The notes under the pieces: generated by a model
What the model saw: the letters and a program-made list of their open reading frames with translations, nothing else
Database searches by the model: none
What the model was told of the DNA's origin: nothing
Program-made: the position numbers and the translations under genes
Part shown: one piece after another, positions 41,558-50,244 of the stretch
How positions within the stretch are numbered: the first letter of the stretch is position 1
Layout of the letters: every line of letters begins with the position of its first letter
Source: Sphingomonas rosea
GTDB lineage: Bacteria; Pseudomonadota; Alphaproteobacteria; Sphingomonadales; Sphingomonadaceae
DNA: 64,000 nt
Assembly (NCBI RefSeq): GCF_039538065.1
Contig: NZ_BAABBR010000001.1
Coordinates: 1,898,501-1,962,500, forward strand
Direction: 5' to 3'

Positions 41558-41625
41558 TCGTTCGTCCTGAGCGAAGTCGAAGGGCGCTTGCGCCACGGTG
41601 CTTCGACTTCGCTCAGCACGAACGA
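41558..41625. repeat. Palindromic repeat between paaC and paaE
   Basis: Two 25-base arms, 41558-41582 and 41601-41625, are inverted repeats differing at one position, around an 18-base loop. The core of the right arm is CTTCGACTTCGCTCAGCA. It fills the 91-base gap, starting 11 bases after the paaC stop and ending 12 bases before the paaE start. Related copies lie at 46386-46465 and 60679-60750, so this is a dispersed family. Confidence 0.93.
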
Positions 41626-41637
41626 GATGGTTCAATA

Positions 41638-42714
41638 ATGTCGGAAAAGCATTTCCATGCCCTCGAGGTCGCTGAGATCGTCGAGGAGACCGCCGAGGCG
41701 CGCTCGATCCGCTTCCACGTGCCGCCCGAACTCGGGCCCGTGTTCCGCTATCGCGCCGGCCAGCACCTGACGCTTCGGGCCGAGATCAATGGCGAAGAGG
41801 TGCGGCGCAATTATTCGCTCTGCACCGCGCCCGCCGACGAGGCGCTTAAGGTGACGGTGAAGCAGATCGCGGGCGGCGCTTTCTCCAACTGGGTGGCGCG
41901 TGAACTGAAGGCCGGCGACCGGCTCGACGTCATGCCGCCGCACGGCAGCTTCACCACGCACTTCGATGCCGCGGCCAGTCGCCGTTACGTCGCCTTTGCC
42001 GGCGGGTCGGGGATCACGCCGATCATGAGCCTCGCGCGCACTGCGCTCCTCGAAGAGCCGGACAGCCGCTTCACGCTCTTTTACGGCAATCGCGACGCGT
42101 CGAGCGTCATCTTCCTCGATGCGCTGGCGGAGCTGAAGGACCGCTATCTCGGCCGGTTCGAGCTGTTCCACCTGCTGAGCGACGAGGACGGCGACGTCGA
42201 GTTGCTGAACGGCATGCTCGACCGCGAGACCTGCGCGGAGGTGATCGACGCCTTCGTGCCCGACGTGGCCGCGGTCGACGCTTTCTTCATCTGCGGCCCC
42301 GGCCCGATGATGGACGCGGCCGAAGCCGCGCTGCTGGCCGCGGGCGCCGCGCCCGAGCGAGTCCACATCGAGCGCTTCACGGCCGGCCGCCCGAGCGCCG
42401 CGCTCGCCGCCGAAATGGCCGAACTCCAGCAGGCCGCGTCTGGTCAGCAGATGAGCGTGACCATCGACGGGCGCACGCGTCGGATCGCGTTCGACGGGAC
42501 CAACATCCTCGACAGCGCCCGCGCCTCGGGGCTGCCCGCGCCCTTCGCCTGCAAGGCGGGCGTCTGCGCGACCTGCCGGGCGCGGGTGACCGCCGGCGAA
42601 GTGTCGATGGCGGCGCGCTACGGCCTCTCCGACGAGGAGATTGCGGCCGGCTACGTGCTCACCTGCCAGTCCGTGCCCAAGGGCGAAGGCGTGGCGGTGG
42701 ATTACGACGCCTGA
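41638..42714 (+). CDS. paaE: 1,2-phenylacetyl-CoA epoxidase reductase subunit PaaE
   Basis: NAD(P)H:ferredoxin-type reductase that feeds electrons to the PaaA di-iron centre. The 358-residue protein has an FAD domain (YRAGQHLTLRAEINGEEVRRN, RRNYSLCTAP), an NAD domain (AGGSGITPIMSL and FFICGPGPMMD) and a C-terminal 2Fe-2S plant-type ferredoxin with ligands in FACKAGVCATCRARV and VLTCQS. ATG 41638 directly follows the repeat; a GAGATGG stretch may serve as the ribosome-binding site. Confidence 0.95.
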   Translation: MSEKHFHALEVAEIVEETAEARSIRFHVPPELGPVFRYRAGQHLTLRAEINGEEVRRNYSLCTAPADEALKVTVKQIAGGAFSNWVARELKAGDRLDVMPPHGSFTTHFDAAASRRYVAFAGGSGITPIMSLARTALLEEPDSRFTLFYGNRDASSVIFLDALAELKDRYLGRFELFHLLSDEDGDVELLNGMLDRETCAEVIDAFVPDVAAVDAFFICGPGPMMDAAEAALLAAGAAPERVHIERFTAGRPSAALAAEMAELQQAASGQQMSVTIDGRTRRIAFDGTNILDSARASGLPAPFACKAGVCATCRARVTAGEVSMAARYGLSDEEIAAGYVLTCQSVPKGEGVAVDYDA

Positions 42715-42733
42715 ACGCGCTAGTCGCATCCCC

Positions 42734-43927
42734 ATGCTGACCGAAGCCAAGCGCCGCGGCCTTGCCGATCTGCCCCCACTCGTCAGCGATTCGCTGCTGG
42801 CGCTGATCGCCATGGCCAATGCCGACACCCGGCCCGACAAGATCGACGTCGGGGTGGGCGTGTATCGAGACGGCGAGGGGCGGACCCCGATCATGGCGGC
42901 GGTGCGCAAGGCCGAGGAAGGCCTGCACGCGTCCCAGGAGACCAAGTCCTATCTCGGCGGCGTCGGCGACAAGCGCTTCGCCGACCTGCTTCGCCCGATC
43001 GTGCTGGGCGCCCATGCGGATGACGACCGGATCGTTGGCCTGCAGACGCCGGGCGGTTGCGGGGCGCTGTTCCTCGCGCTTCGGCTGATCGCCGCCGCCA
43101 ATCCCGAGGCGCGCGTCTTCATGGGGACGCCGACCTGGCTCAACCACCCGCCGATGACGCGCGGCGCGCGGCTCGAGATCGCCGAATATCGGCACTATGA
43201 TCCGGTCGCGAGGGCGATCGACTTCGGCGCGATGATCGCGGCGCTTGAGGGGGCGCGGCCGGGCGATGTCGCGCTGCTCCATGCCTGCTGCCACAATCCG
43301 ACCGGCGCGGACCTCAGCGAGGACCAGTGGCGCGAGGTCGTGCGGGTCGTGAGCGAGCGCGGGCTCATCCCGCTCATCGACTTCGCCTACCAAGGCTTCG
43401 GGCGCGGGCTCGAGGCCGACCGCTTCGGGGTCGAGCTGATGCTCGAAGCCTGCGACGAAGTGCTGATCACGCAAAGCTGCGACAAGAATTTCGCTGTCTA
43501 TCGCGATCGCGTCGGCTGCCTGTTCGTGAAAGCGCCAAGCGCCGACCTCGCGCGCTTCTCGCTCACCCACATCCTCCAGATCGCGCGCGAAGCCTGGTCG
43601 ATGCCGCCCGACCATGGCGCGGCCTGCGTCCGGATCGTGCTCGACGAGCCCGACCTTCGCGCTGAATGGCACGCGGAGCTCGAGGCCATGCACGGCCGGA
43701 TCCGCATGGTGCGCGAGAAGATCGCCGGTGCCGATCCGCGCCTCGCCTATATCGCCGAACAGCAGGGCATGTTCTCGATGCTCCCGCTGTCGGTCGAGCA
43801 GGTGAAGAAGCTGCGCAGCGACCATTCCATCTACATGACCGACAATGCTCGCGCGAACCTCGTCGGCATCGCCGACAACGGCCTCGATCGCTTCTGCGCG
43901 GCGATCGTCGAGGCGATGAATGGCTGA
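42734..43927 (+). CDS. Class I aminotransferase, aromatic/aspartate type
   Basis: PLP-dependent aminotransferase of 397 residues in the AspC/TyrB subgroup (aromatic or aspartate:2-oxoglutarate). Visible residues include Asn188 in CHNPTGADLS, Asp216 and Tyr219 in LIDFAYQGFG, and the PLP lysine at residue 251 in SCDKNFAVYRDRVG, followed by the conserved arginine. ATG 42734 begins 19 bases after paaE. Its 3' end overlaps the E1 gene by eight bases. Its place between paaE and the 2-oxoacid dehydrogenase suggests it converts phenylalanine or another aromatic amino acid to the oxoacid. Confidence 0.9.
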   Translation: MLTEAKRRGLADLPPLVSDSLLALIAMANADTRPDKIDVGVGVYRDGEGRTPIMAAVRKAEEGLHASQETKSYLGGVGDKRFADLLRPIVLGAHADDDRIVGLQTPGGCGALFLALRLIAAANPEARVFMGTPTWLNHPPMTRGARLEIAEYRHYDPVARAIDFGAMIAALEGARPGDVALLHACCHNPTGADLSEDQWREVVRVVSERGLIPLIDFAYQGFGRGLEADRFGVELMLEACDEVLITQSCDKNFAVYRDRVGCLFVKAPSADLARFSLTHILQIAREAWSMPPDHGAACVRIVLDEPDLRAEWHAELEAMHGRIRMVREKIAGADPRLAYIAEQQGMFSMLPLSVEQVKKLRSDHSIYMTDNARANLVGIADNGLDRFCAAIVEAMNG

Positions 43928-45968
43928 AAAGGACCCTGACTTTACGGTCGCGACCGACTGGGAAGAAGTTGCCCGGCTGGTCCTGACCAGCCGCGAGCTC
44001 GACCGGCTGGAGGAAGAGGAACTCGTTCCGGCCAAGCAGGTCCTCTACCAGTTTAGCGCGCGCGGGCATGACATGGCGCAGGTGCTGCTCGGACTGCACC
44101 TCAAGGACGGCGACGCGGCCTGCGGCTATTACCGTTCGCGCCCGCTGCTGCTGGCGCTGGGTGTGCCACTCGCCGACGCGCTCGGGAGCGGCATGGGGCG
44201 CTCGGGCGGCTATTCGGGCGGACGCGATATCGGCGTCGTGTTCAATTATCCCAATCCGGGCGGCGCCCATGCCTTGCCGATGTGCGGCGGGGTCGGGGCG
44301 CAATATACGCCTGCGGCCGGCTGGGCGCAGGCGATCAAGTACAAGGCCGAGGTGCTGAAGGAAGAAGCCCGCGGCAACATCGCGCTGGTGCTCGGCGGCG
44401 ACGCGAGCTGCGCGACCGGGGGCTTCTGGTCGGCGCTGACGATCGCGACGACGCAGAAGCTACCCTTGCTCTTCTACGTCGAGGACAATGGCTACGGCAT
44501 TTCGGTGCCGTCGACCTACCAGACGCCTGGGCAGGACATCGCCGCCAACCTCGGCTCCTTCAAGGGCCTGACGATCTTCAACGGCGACGGCACCGATCCG
44601 GTCGAGGCCGCTCGCCTGGTCGATTCGGCGGTGACGCATGTTCGGAGCGGGCAGGGGCCGGCGCTGCTGCGGCTGACCGTGCCGCGGCTCGAAGGCCACA
44701 GCTACCAGGACACGCAGACCTACAAGAGCGAAAGCGAGATCGCCGCCGAATGGGCCCGCGATCCGCTGCCCAAGCTGAAGGCGCATTGCGCGGCGCTGCA
44801 GATCGGCGAGCAGCGCTGGGGCGAACTCGCGCAGTCGGTCGCTTGGGACGTCGGCCAGGCCCGTGCCGAGGCCGAGGCGCGCCCGGTGCTCCCGGTCGAG
44901 GATGTGGCGAACGATGTCTTCTTCTCGGGCACGCATGCCGAGGTCGGTGGCCGCGCCGGGCTGAGCCTCGAGGGCACGCACGAGGAGCCGCGTCCCGAGG
45001 GCCAGCGGATCAACATGGTGACCGCCATCCGCCGCGTGCTCGACCAGGAGCTCGAGGCCAATCCGAAGATGGCCGTCTTCGGCGAGGACGTCGGGCCCAA
45101 GGGCGGCGTTCATGCGGTGACGCTCGGCCTGCAGGAGAAGTACGGCCACGGCCGCGTCTTCGACACGAGCTTGAACGAGGAAGGCATCGTCGGGCGCGCG
45201 GTCGGCATGGCGCTCGCCGGGTTGCTGCCAGTTCCCGAAATCCAGTTCCGTAAATATGCCGAGCCGGCGACCGAGCAAATCAACGACGCGGGCACGATGC
45301 GCTGGCGGACCGCCAACCGCTTCGCCCCGCCGATGGTGCTGCGGGTGCCCGGAGGCTTCTTCAAGTGCGGCGATCCCTGGCACAGCCAGACCAACGAGGT
45401 GCAGTTCGTCCACAATCCCGGCTGGAAGGTCGCGGTGCCGAGCAATGCCGAGGATGCGGTCGGGCTGCTTCGCATGGCGCTGCGAAGCCACGACCCGGTG
45501 CTCTTCTTCGAGCATCGCGCCATGCTCGACGACAGCTGGGCGCGGCGGCCGTGGCCGGGTGAGGGCTATGTCCTGCCGTTCGGCCGGGCGAAGAAGACCC
45601 GCGAAGGCGACAAGATCACGATCGTCACCTGGGGCGCGATGGTGCCGCGCTGCGAGGCGGCGGCCGAGGGCGTCAGCGCCGACGTCATCGACCTGCGAAC
45701 CCTCCAGCCGTGGGACCGCGAAATGGTGCTGAAGAGCGTGTCGCGCACCCGGCGATGCCTCATCGTCCACGAGGACCTCCGCACCGCAGGTTTCGGCGCC
45801 GAGATTGCCGCGGTGGTCGCGGACGAGGCCTTCCTCGACCTCGACGCGCCGGTCGCGCGCGTGACCATGCCCGACATTCCCTCGCCGCATCACCCGGCGT
45901 TGCTCGAGGCCGCGGTGCCGAGCGTCGCGCGGATCAGGGCCGAGATCGACCGGCTGGTGGGGTTCTGA
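43920..45968 (+). CDS. 2-oxoacid dehydrogenase E1, fused alpha and beta subunits
   Basis: Thiamine-diphosphate-dependent decarboxylating component of a branched-chain-type 2-oxoacid dehydrogenase complex, in which the alpha (residues about 20-330) and beta (about 355-680) subunits form one 682-residue chain. The alpha half has the TPP motif GGDASCATGGFW to VEDNGYGIS. The beta half has AVFGEDVGPKGGVHAVTLGL, FDTSLNEEGIVGRAVGMAL and FGAEIAAVVADEAFL. It overlaps the aminotransferase by eight bases and is followed by a tiny gene and E2. No E3 is nearby. Substrate may be phenylpyruvate or a branched oxoacid. Confidence 0.93.
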   Translation: MAEKDPDFTVATDWEEVARLVLTSRELDRLEEEELVPAKQVLYQFSARGHDMAQVLLGLHLKDGDAACGYYRSRPLLLALGVPLADALGSGMGRSGGYSGGRDIGVVFNYPNPGGAHALPMCGGVGAQYTPAAGWAQAIKYKAEVLKEEARGNIALVLGGDASCATGGFWSALTIATTQKLPLLFYVEDNGYGISVPSTYQTPGQDIAANLGSFKGLTIFNGDGTDPVEAARLVDSAVTHVRSGQGPALLRLTVPRLEGHSYQDTQTYKSESEIAAEWARDPLPKLKAHCAALQIGEQRWGELAQSVAWDVGQARAEAEARPVLPVEDVANDVFFSGTHAEVGGRAGLSLEGTHEEPRPEGQRINMVTAIRRVLDQELEANPKMAVFGEDVGPKGGVHAVTLGLQEKYGHGRVFDTSLNEEGIVGRAVGMALAGLLPVPEIQFRKYAEPATEQINDAGTMRWRTANRFAPPMVLRVPGGFFKCGDPWHSQTNEVQFVHNPGWKVAVPSNAEDAVGLLRMALRSHDPVLFFEHRAMLDDSWARRPWPGEGYVLPFGRAKKTREGDKITIVTWGAMVPRCEAAAEGVSADVIDLRTLQPWDREMVLKSVSRTRRCLIVHEDLRTAGFGAEIAAVVADEAFLDLDAPVARVTMPDIPSPHHPALLEAAVPSVARIRAEIDRLVGF

Positions 45969-45969
45969 G

Positions 45970-46140
45970 GTGATCGACCTGTTCCGCCGTCACGCCGCCG
46001 CGGCGACCCTCGCCCTCACCTTCGTCGCCTGTGCAGTTGGCGCGGTGCTTGGCCTGAGCACGATGGAACTCGTCGGCCTGCTCGCCTTCGGGGCGATGAT
46101 GGCGGCGATCAACAGCATCGGGAGCAAGGCCAAGCGATGA
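45970..46140 (+). CDS. Small membrane protein between E1 and E2
   Basis: A 56-residue protein from GTG 45970 to TGA 46140. It has two hydrophobic stretches (ATLALTFVACAVGAVLGL and MELVGLLAFGAMMAAI) and a basic tail (SIGSKAKR). It begins two bases after the E1 stop and shares ATGA with the E2 start (46137-46140), so it is locked into the operon. GC-rich third positions match its neighbours. No family recognised. A membrane-active role beside a soluble dehydrogenase complex is unexpected. Confidence 0.72.
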   Translation: MIDLFRRHAAAATLALTFVACAVGAVLGLSTMELVGLLAFGAMMAAINSIGSKAKR

Positions 46141-47363
46141 TCGACGTTCGCGTTCCCGACGAACAGGAAGGCACCAAGGCCGTCGTCCGTGCCTGGCTCA
46201 AGCAGCCGGGCGACATGGTCGCGCTCAACGATCCGCTGGTCGAACTCGAGACCGACAAGGTGACGCAGGAAGTCCCCGCGCCGGCGGCCGGCGTGCTGGC
46301 GGAAATCCTGCTCGACACCGATGCCGAGGCGATGCCGGGGGCATTGCTCGGGCGGATCGATGCGGAGGCGAATTTCTCCGCTCCCGTTGGTGCTGAACGG
46401 AGCGCGGATGGCGTGGTCAAAGAGCCGTCGACCGAGCGTGCTTCGACTTCACCCAGCAAGAACGAGCCTGGAAGCAACATCGAGGCCCGGCTTTCCCCCT
46501 CGGTTCGCCGTGCGCTCATGCAGCACGACATCGACCCCGCCCGCCTCACGGGGACCGGGCGCAACGGGCGGATCACCCGCGAGGACGTCGATCGAGCGGT
46601 CGCGGGTGCGACGGTCAGCCATGTCGATGCCGGGGCCAAGTCGATCGCCCAGCCGCGCGTGGCCGAGGCCAATTGGGCCGACATCCCGCACGACCGGATG
46701 CGCCGGGCGATTGCCGAGAACATGGTCAAGGCCGTCACGGACGCGCCGCATGTCACCGCGCTGTTCGAAGCCGACTTCACCGCGATCACCGCGCACAAGA
46801 AGGCGCTCGCCGCGCGCGGCACCAAGCTCAGCTACACCGCTTATTTCCTCAAGGCCGCGGCCGAGGCGATGGCGGTCGCGCCGGCGGTCAACGGCAAGTG
46901 GGCCGAGGACCGGATCGTGCTCGGCCAGAGCGTCGATATCGGCGTCGGCACCGCATTGGGCGACAAGGGGCTGGTGGTGCCCGTGGTCCGCGATTGCGGC
47001 GGCCTCAGCCTCGAGGAGATCGGGCAGCGCCTCGATGCGCTCACCGCCAAGGCGCGGGCGGGCAAGCTCGAGCGCGCCGACGTCGCGGGTGGGACCTTCA
47101 CCATCTCGAACCACGGCGTCTCGGGTTCGCTCCTCGCCGCGCCGATCATCCTCCACGCCGGCCAGGCAGCGATCCTCGGCATCGGCAAGCTGCAGAAGCG
47201 CGTGGTCGTGCTCGATGCGGACGGGAGCGACGTCATCGCCATCCGGCCGATGGCCTACGTCACGCTGACCATCGACCATCGCGTCATCGACGGACATCAG
47301 ACCAACGCCTGGCTGAGCCGCTTCGTCGCCATCCTCGAAGGCTGGCCCGCGCTGGAGGCGTAA
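46137..47363 (+). CDS. Dihydrolipoamide acyltransferase E2 of a 2-oxoacid dehydrogenase complex
   Basis: Core acyltransferase of the complex, 408 residues. The lipoyl domain carries the modified Lys41 in ELETDKVTQEV. The peripheral subunit-binding domain spans residues 119-151 (LSPSVRRALMQHDIDPARL, GRNGRITRED). The catalytic domain ends with the active-site histidine in LTIDHRVIDGHQTN. The linker at residues 84-110 is encoded by a palindromic repeat of the family seen between paaC and paaE. With E1 it would make acyl-CoA from a 2-oxoacid, possibly phenylacetyl-CoA from phenylpyruvate. No gene for E3 is near. Confidence 0.94.
   Translation: MIDVRVPDEQEGTKAVVRAWLKQPGDMVALNDPLVELETDKVTQEVPAPAAGVLAEILLDTDAEAMPGALLGRIDAEANFSAPVGAERSADGVVKEPSTERASTSPSKNEPGSNIEARLSPSVRRALMQHDIDPARLTGTGRNGRITREDVDRAVAGATVSHVDAGAKSIAQPRVAEANWADIPHDRMRRAIAENMVKAVTDAPHVTALFEADFTAITAHKKALAARGTKLSYTAYFLKAAAEAMAVAPAVNGKWAEDRIVLGQSVDIGVGTALGDKGLVVPVVRDCGGLSLEEIGQRLDALTAKARAGKLERADVAGGTFTISNHGVSGSLLAAPIILHAGQAAILGIGKLQKRVVVLDADGSDVIAIRPMAYVTLTIDHRVIDGHQTNAWLSRFVAILEGWPALEA
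46386..46465. repeat. Palindromic repeat captured inside the E2 coding sequence
   Basis: 46441-46465 matches 22 of 25 bases of the right arm of the 41558-41625 repeat (shared core CTTCGACTTC, then CAGCA), and 46386-46422 matches about 27 of 37 bases of the other arm as found at 60713-60749. It is read through in frame as the flexible linker between the lipoyl and subunit-binding domains. It is more diverged than the intergenic copies, as expected under coding constraint. Confidence 0.78.
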
Positions 47364-47368
47364 CAACA

Positions 47369-47393
47369 GGAACGCCCCTCCGACCCGCCCGTT
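47369..47393 (+). promoter_or_regulatory. EcfG-type general stress promoter
   Basis: GGAAC (47369-47373), 16 bases, CGTT (47390-47393): a perfect match to the alphaproteobacterial EcfG (general stress sigma factor) consensus GGAAC-N16/17-CGTT. It starts six bases after the E2 stop and lies 24 bases before GTG 47418. It marks the stress group 47418-50198 as a unit separate from the paa/E1/E2 operon. Confidence 0.8.
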
Positions 47394-47417
47394 GGCCGCG
47401 CGGGACAGGAGGACATA

Positions 47418-48185
47418 GTGGCCCACGACACCGACAAGCATGACGAGGTGGCCAAGGAGGTCACGCGTCGCAACAAGCGCGCCGTTCGCGACGCCGACCG
47501 AAAAGGCACCAGCAACGCGACCCTGATCGGGGTCGGGCTGGGGCTCGCCACCGCGGGAGCGGCCGCCTTCCTCTTCGCCAAGGCGCGAAACGAGGACGAG
47601 GAGTGGACCGGGCCGAAGATCAGCGATGCGCCCGATCACGTGCTTCGCGGGCGCGCGCTCAGGAATGCGCAGAACCAGGAACAGGGCCGCGCGCTCGTCG
47701 GGCAGACGGTGACCGTCGGCAAGCCCGCCGCCGAGCTTTACGCCGTGTGGCGCGCGTTCGAGCGCTTTCCCGAGTTCATGGACAATGTCCGGACCGTGCG
47801 GAAGCTCGACGACAAGCGCTCCGAATGGACGATCGAGGCGCCGGGCGGCGCGGCGGTCAAGCTTCTCACCCGGATCACCGAGGAGGTCCCCGGCAAGACG
47901 ATCGCCTGGGTCAGCGAGCCCGAAAGCCAGATCGAGACCGAGGGCCGCGTCGAATTCGCCGACGCGCCGCCGGGCCGCGGGACCTATGTCCGGCTGCTGA
48001 TCCGATACACCCCGCCTGCTGGTACCCTCGGGCGCCTCGTCGCGAAGGTCATGCAGCGCGAGCCCAACGTGCAGGCCCGCCGCGACCTCAAGCGCTTCAA
48101 GCAACTGATGGAAACCGGCGAAGTGCCGGTCAACGCTTCGCCCTCGGCCCGCAAGGGCGAGAGCCCCACCGAAGCCCGGATCTAG
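47418..48185 (+). CDS. Membrane-anchored SRPBCC/polyketide-cyclase-like protein
   Basis: A 255-residue protein with a charged N-terminus, one membrane helix ([22 protein letters not shown]), and an SRPBCC (START-like) ligand-binding domain from about residue 95 ([56 protein letters not shown]). It resembles the widespread 'cyclase/dehydrase' stress proteins. GTG 47418 has an AGGAGG ribosome-binding site. The EcfG-type promoter just upstream predicts induction under general stress. Ligand unknown. Confidence 0.85.
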   Translation: MAHDTDKHDEVAKEVTRRNKRAVRDADRKGTSNATLIGVGLGLATAGAAAFLFAKARNEDEEWTGPKISDAPDHVLRGRALRNAQNQEQGRALVGQTVTVGKPAAELYAVWRAFERFPEFMDNVRTVRKLDDKRSEWTIEAPGGAAVKLLTRITEEVPGKTIAWVSEPESQIETEGRVEFADAPPGRGTYVRLLIRYTPPAGTLGRLVAKVMQREPNVQARRDLKRFKQLMETGEVPVNASPSARKGESPTEARI

Positions 48186-48196
48186 GAGATACCCCC

Positions 48197-49420
48197 ATGC
48201 GTGCAGTGACCTGGCATGGGCGCCACGACGTCCGCGTCGACAGCGTTCCCGACCCCGAGATCGTCAATCCGCGCGATTGCATCATCAAGATCACCTCGAC
48301 CGCCATCTGCGGCTCGGACCTCCACCTCTACGACGGCTACATCCCCGGCATGCGCGCGGGCGACATCCTCGGCCACGAGAACATGGGCGAGGTCGTCGAG
48401 GTCGGCCCCAAGAGCACGCTCAAGAAGGGGCAGCGCGTGGTGGTCCCCTTCACCATCAGTTGCGGCCAGTGCTTCTTCTGCAGCAAGATGCAGTATAGCG
48501 CCTGCGACAACAGCAATCCGGCCGAGACCAGCGACGCGTCCGAAACTTTGATGGGTCACGCCATGGGCGCGGCCTTCGGTTATGCGCATCTCACCGGCGG
48601 CTACGCCGGGGGCCAGGCCGAATTTCTGCGCGTGCCGTTCAGCGACGTCGGCCCGATCGTCATTCCCGACGGGCTTGAGGACGACAAGGTGCTGTTCCTG
48701 TCCGACATCCTGCCGACCGGCTGGCAGGCGGCTGAGAATGCCGACATCGAGGACGGTGACACGGTCGCGGTCTGGGGCTGCGGCCCGGTCGGGCTGTTCG
48801 CGATCCAGAGCGCGTTCAAGCTCGGCGCGCACCGCGTGATCGCGATCGACCATTATCCCTCGCGCCTGGCGCTCGCCAAGAATATGGGCGCCGACATTCT
48901 CGACTATCGCGAGGTCGAGGTGCTCGAGGCGCTGAAGGAGATGACCGGCGGGATCGGTCCCGACGCGGTGATCGATTGCGTCGGAATGGAGAGCCATGGG
49001 CTGGCGATCGACAACCTCGCCGACACCGCCAAGGCGCATCTGTTCCTCGGCACCGAGCGCCCGCATGCGCTGCGCCAGGCAATCATCGCCTGCCGCAAGG
49101 GCGGGCGTGTCTCGATCCCGGGCGTCTATGGCGGCTTCGCGGACAAGTTTCCGCTCGGCCAGCTGATGGAGAAGGGGCTGACGGTGAAGTCCGGCCAGAC
49201 CCACGTCCAGAAATATACCAAGAAGCTGCTCGAGATGATCGGCAACGAAGAGCTCGATACGACCTTCATGATCTCGCACCGCGAATCGCTCGAGCGCGGG
49301 CCGGAAATGTATCGGCACTGGCACGACGAGCAGGATGCCTACACCAAGATCATCCTGAAGCCGGGTCTCGAAAAGGCCGCGTCCAAGGCATCGGCGGCTC
49401 GTGCCGTCGAGCCGGTTTGA
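48197..49420 (+). CDS. Zinc-dependent alcohol/formaldehyde dehydrogenase (MDR superfamily)
   Basis: Cytosolic zinc alcohol dehydrogenase, 407 residues, closest in architecture to glutathione-independent formaldehyde dehydrogenases and their relatives. Catalytic zinc ligands are the cysteine of [13 protein letters not shown] and the His-Glu of [12 protein letters not shown]; the structural zinc loop is [16 protein letters not shown]. The NAD fold has [20 protein letters not shown] 48197 follows an AGGAGA ribosome-binding site 11 bases after the SRPBCC gene. The long frame upstream of it is antisense/out-of-frame noise over that gene. Confidence 0.9.
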   Translation: MRAVTWHGRHDVRVDSVPDPEIVNPRDCIIKITSTAICGSDLHLYDGYIPGMRAGDILGHENMGEVVEVGPKSTLKKGQRVVVPFTISCGQCFFCSKMQYSACDNSNPAETSDASETLMGHAMGAAFGYAHLTGGYAGGQAEFLRVPFSDVGPIVIPDGLEDDKVLFLSDILPTGWQAAENADIEDGDTVAVWGCGPVGLFAIQSAFKLGAHRVIAIDHYPSRLALAKNMGADILDYREVEVLEALKEMTGGIGPDAVIDCVGMESHGLAIDNLADTAKAHLFLGTERPHALRQAIIACRKGGRVSIPGVYGGFADKFPLGQLMEKGLTVKSGQTHVQKYTKKLLEMIGNEELDTTFMISHRESLERGPEMYRHWHDEQDAYTKIILKPGLEKAASKASAARAVEPV

Positions 49421-49436
49421 GCCAGGAGTATTTGAT

Positions 49437-50198
49437 ATGGCGAACAAACTTGCAGTGATCACCGGCGCATCGTCGGGGATCGGCCTCGAAATCGCGCGGT
49501 TGGCGTCGGCCGACGGCTACGATCTCATCGTCGCCTCGGACACGCCGATGGTGGACGCGGGCGCGGGGCTCGACGGCGAAGTGGATTCGATCGAGGCCGA
49601 CCTGGCGACCGAGCAGGGGGTGAAGCAGCTCCTTGCGCAGATCGGTGACCGCGAGGTCGACGTGCTGGTGGCGAACGCCGGGCACGGCCTCGGCCACGGC
49701 TTCCTCGAACAGAGCGTCACCGAGTGGCGGCACGTGATCGACACCAACATCACCGGCACGTTGCTGCTGCTGCAGCCCATCGCGAAGAAGATGGCGGCGC
49801 GCGGCGAGGGCAGGATCCTCATCACCGGGTCGATCGCGGGGCATGTGCCGGCGGCCTTCCAGGCGGTATATCACGCCTCCAAGGCGTTCGTGGACAGCTT
49901 CGCCGCCGCGCTCGGCAACGAGCTCAAGGACACGGGCGTGACGGTCACCTGCCTCAAGCCCGGCGCGACCGAGACCGAATTTTTCGCCCGCGCCGACATG
50001 GAGGACACCAAGGTCGGCGCGTCGAAGAAGGCCGACCCCGCCGATGTCGCCAAGACCGGCTGGGAGGCGATGAAGAAGGGCGAGCATGCGGTCGTCCACG
50101 GCCTCATGAACAAGGCGCAGGTGCTCGCCTCCGGGGTCCTTCCCGAGAGCACGCTCGCCGAGCAGGGGCGCAAGATGAACGAGCCGGGGACGGCCTGA
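49437..50198 (+). CDS. Short-chain dehydrogenase/reductase (SDR)
   Basis: NAD(P)-dependent oxidoreductase of 253 residues. It has the Rossmann motif ITGASSGIGLEIARLA, the NAG motif (ANAGHGLGHGF), the catalytic serine in ILITGSIAGHVP and the YxxxK pair in AVYHASKAFVDSF. ATG 49437 is preceded by AGGAG. It lies 16 bases after the alcohol dehydrogenase and is probably cotranscribed from the EcfG-type promoter. Substrate unknown. Confidence 0.9.
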   Translation: MANKLAVITGASSGIGLEIARLASADGYDLIVASDTPMVDAGAGLDGEVDSIEADLATEQGVKQLLAQIGDREVDVLVANAGHGLGHGFLEQSVTEWRHVIDTNITGTLLLLQPIAKKMAARGEGRILITGSIAGHVPAAFQAVYHASKAFVDSFAAALGNELKDTGVTVTCLKPGATETEFFARADMEDTKVGASKKADPADVAKTGWEAMKKGEHAVVHGLMNKAQVLASGVLPESTLAEQGRKMNEPGTA

Positions 50199-50244
50199 TC
50201 GAAGCATCGGGGGAACAGCGGCTGCCGACCGTTGTTCCTCCGTC

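Noticed and set aside
43920..47363. Firm assignment as the branched-chain (bkd) complex
   Set aside because: The E1 fusion and E2 fit that superfamily, but substrate cannot be read from motifs and the paa context argues for an aromatic oxoacid; left open.
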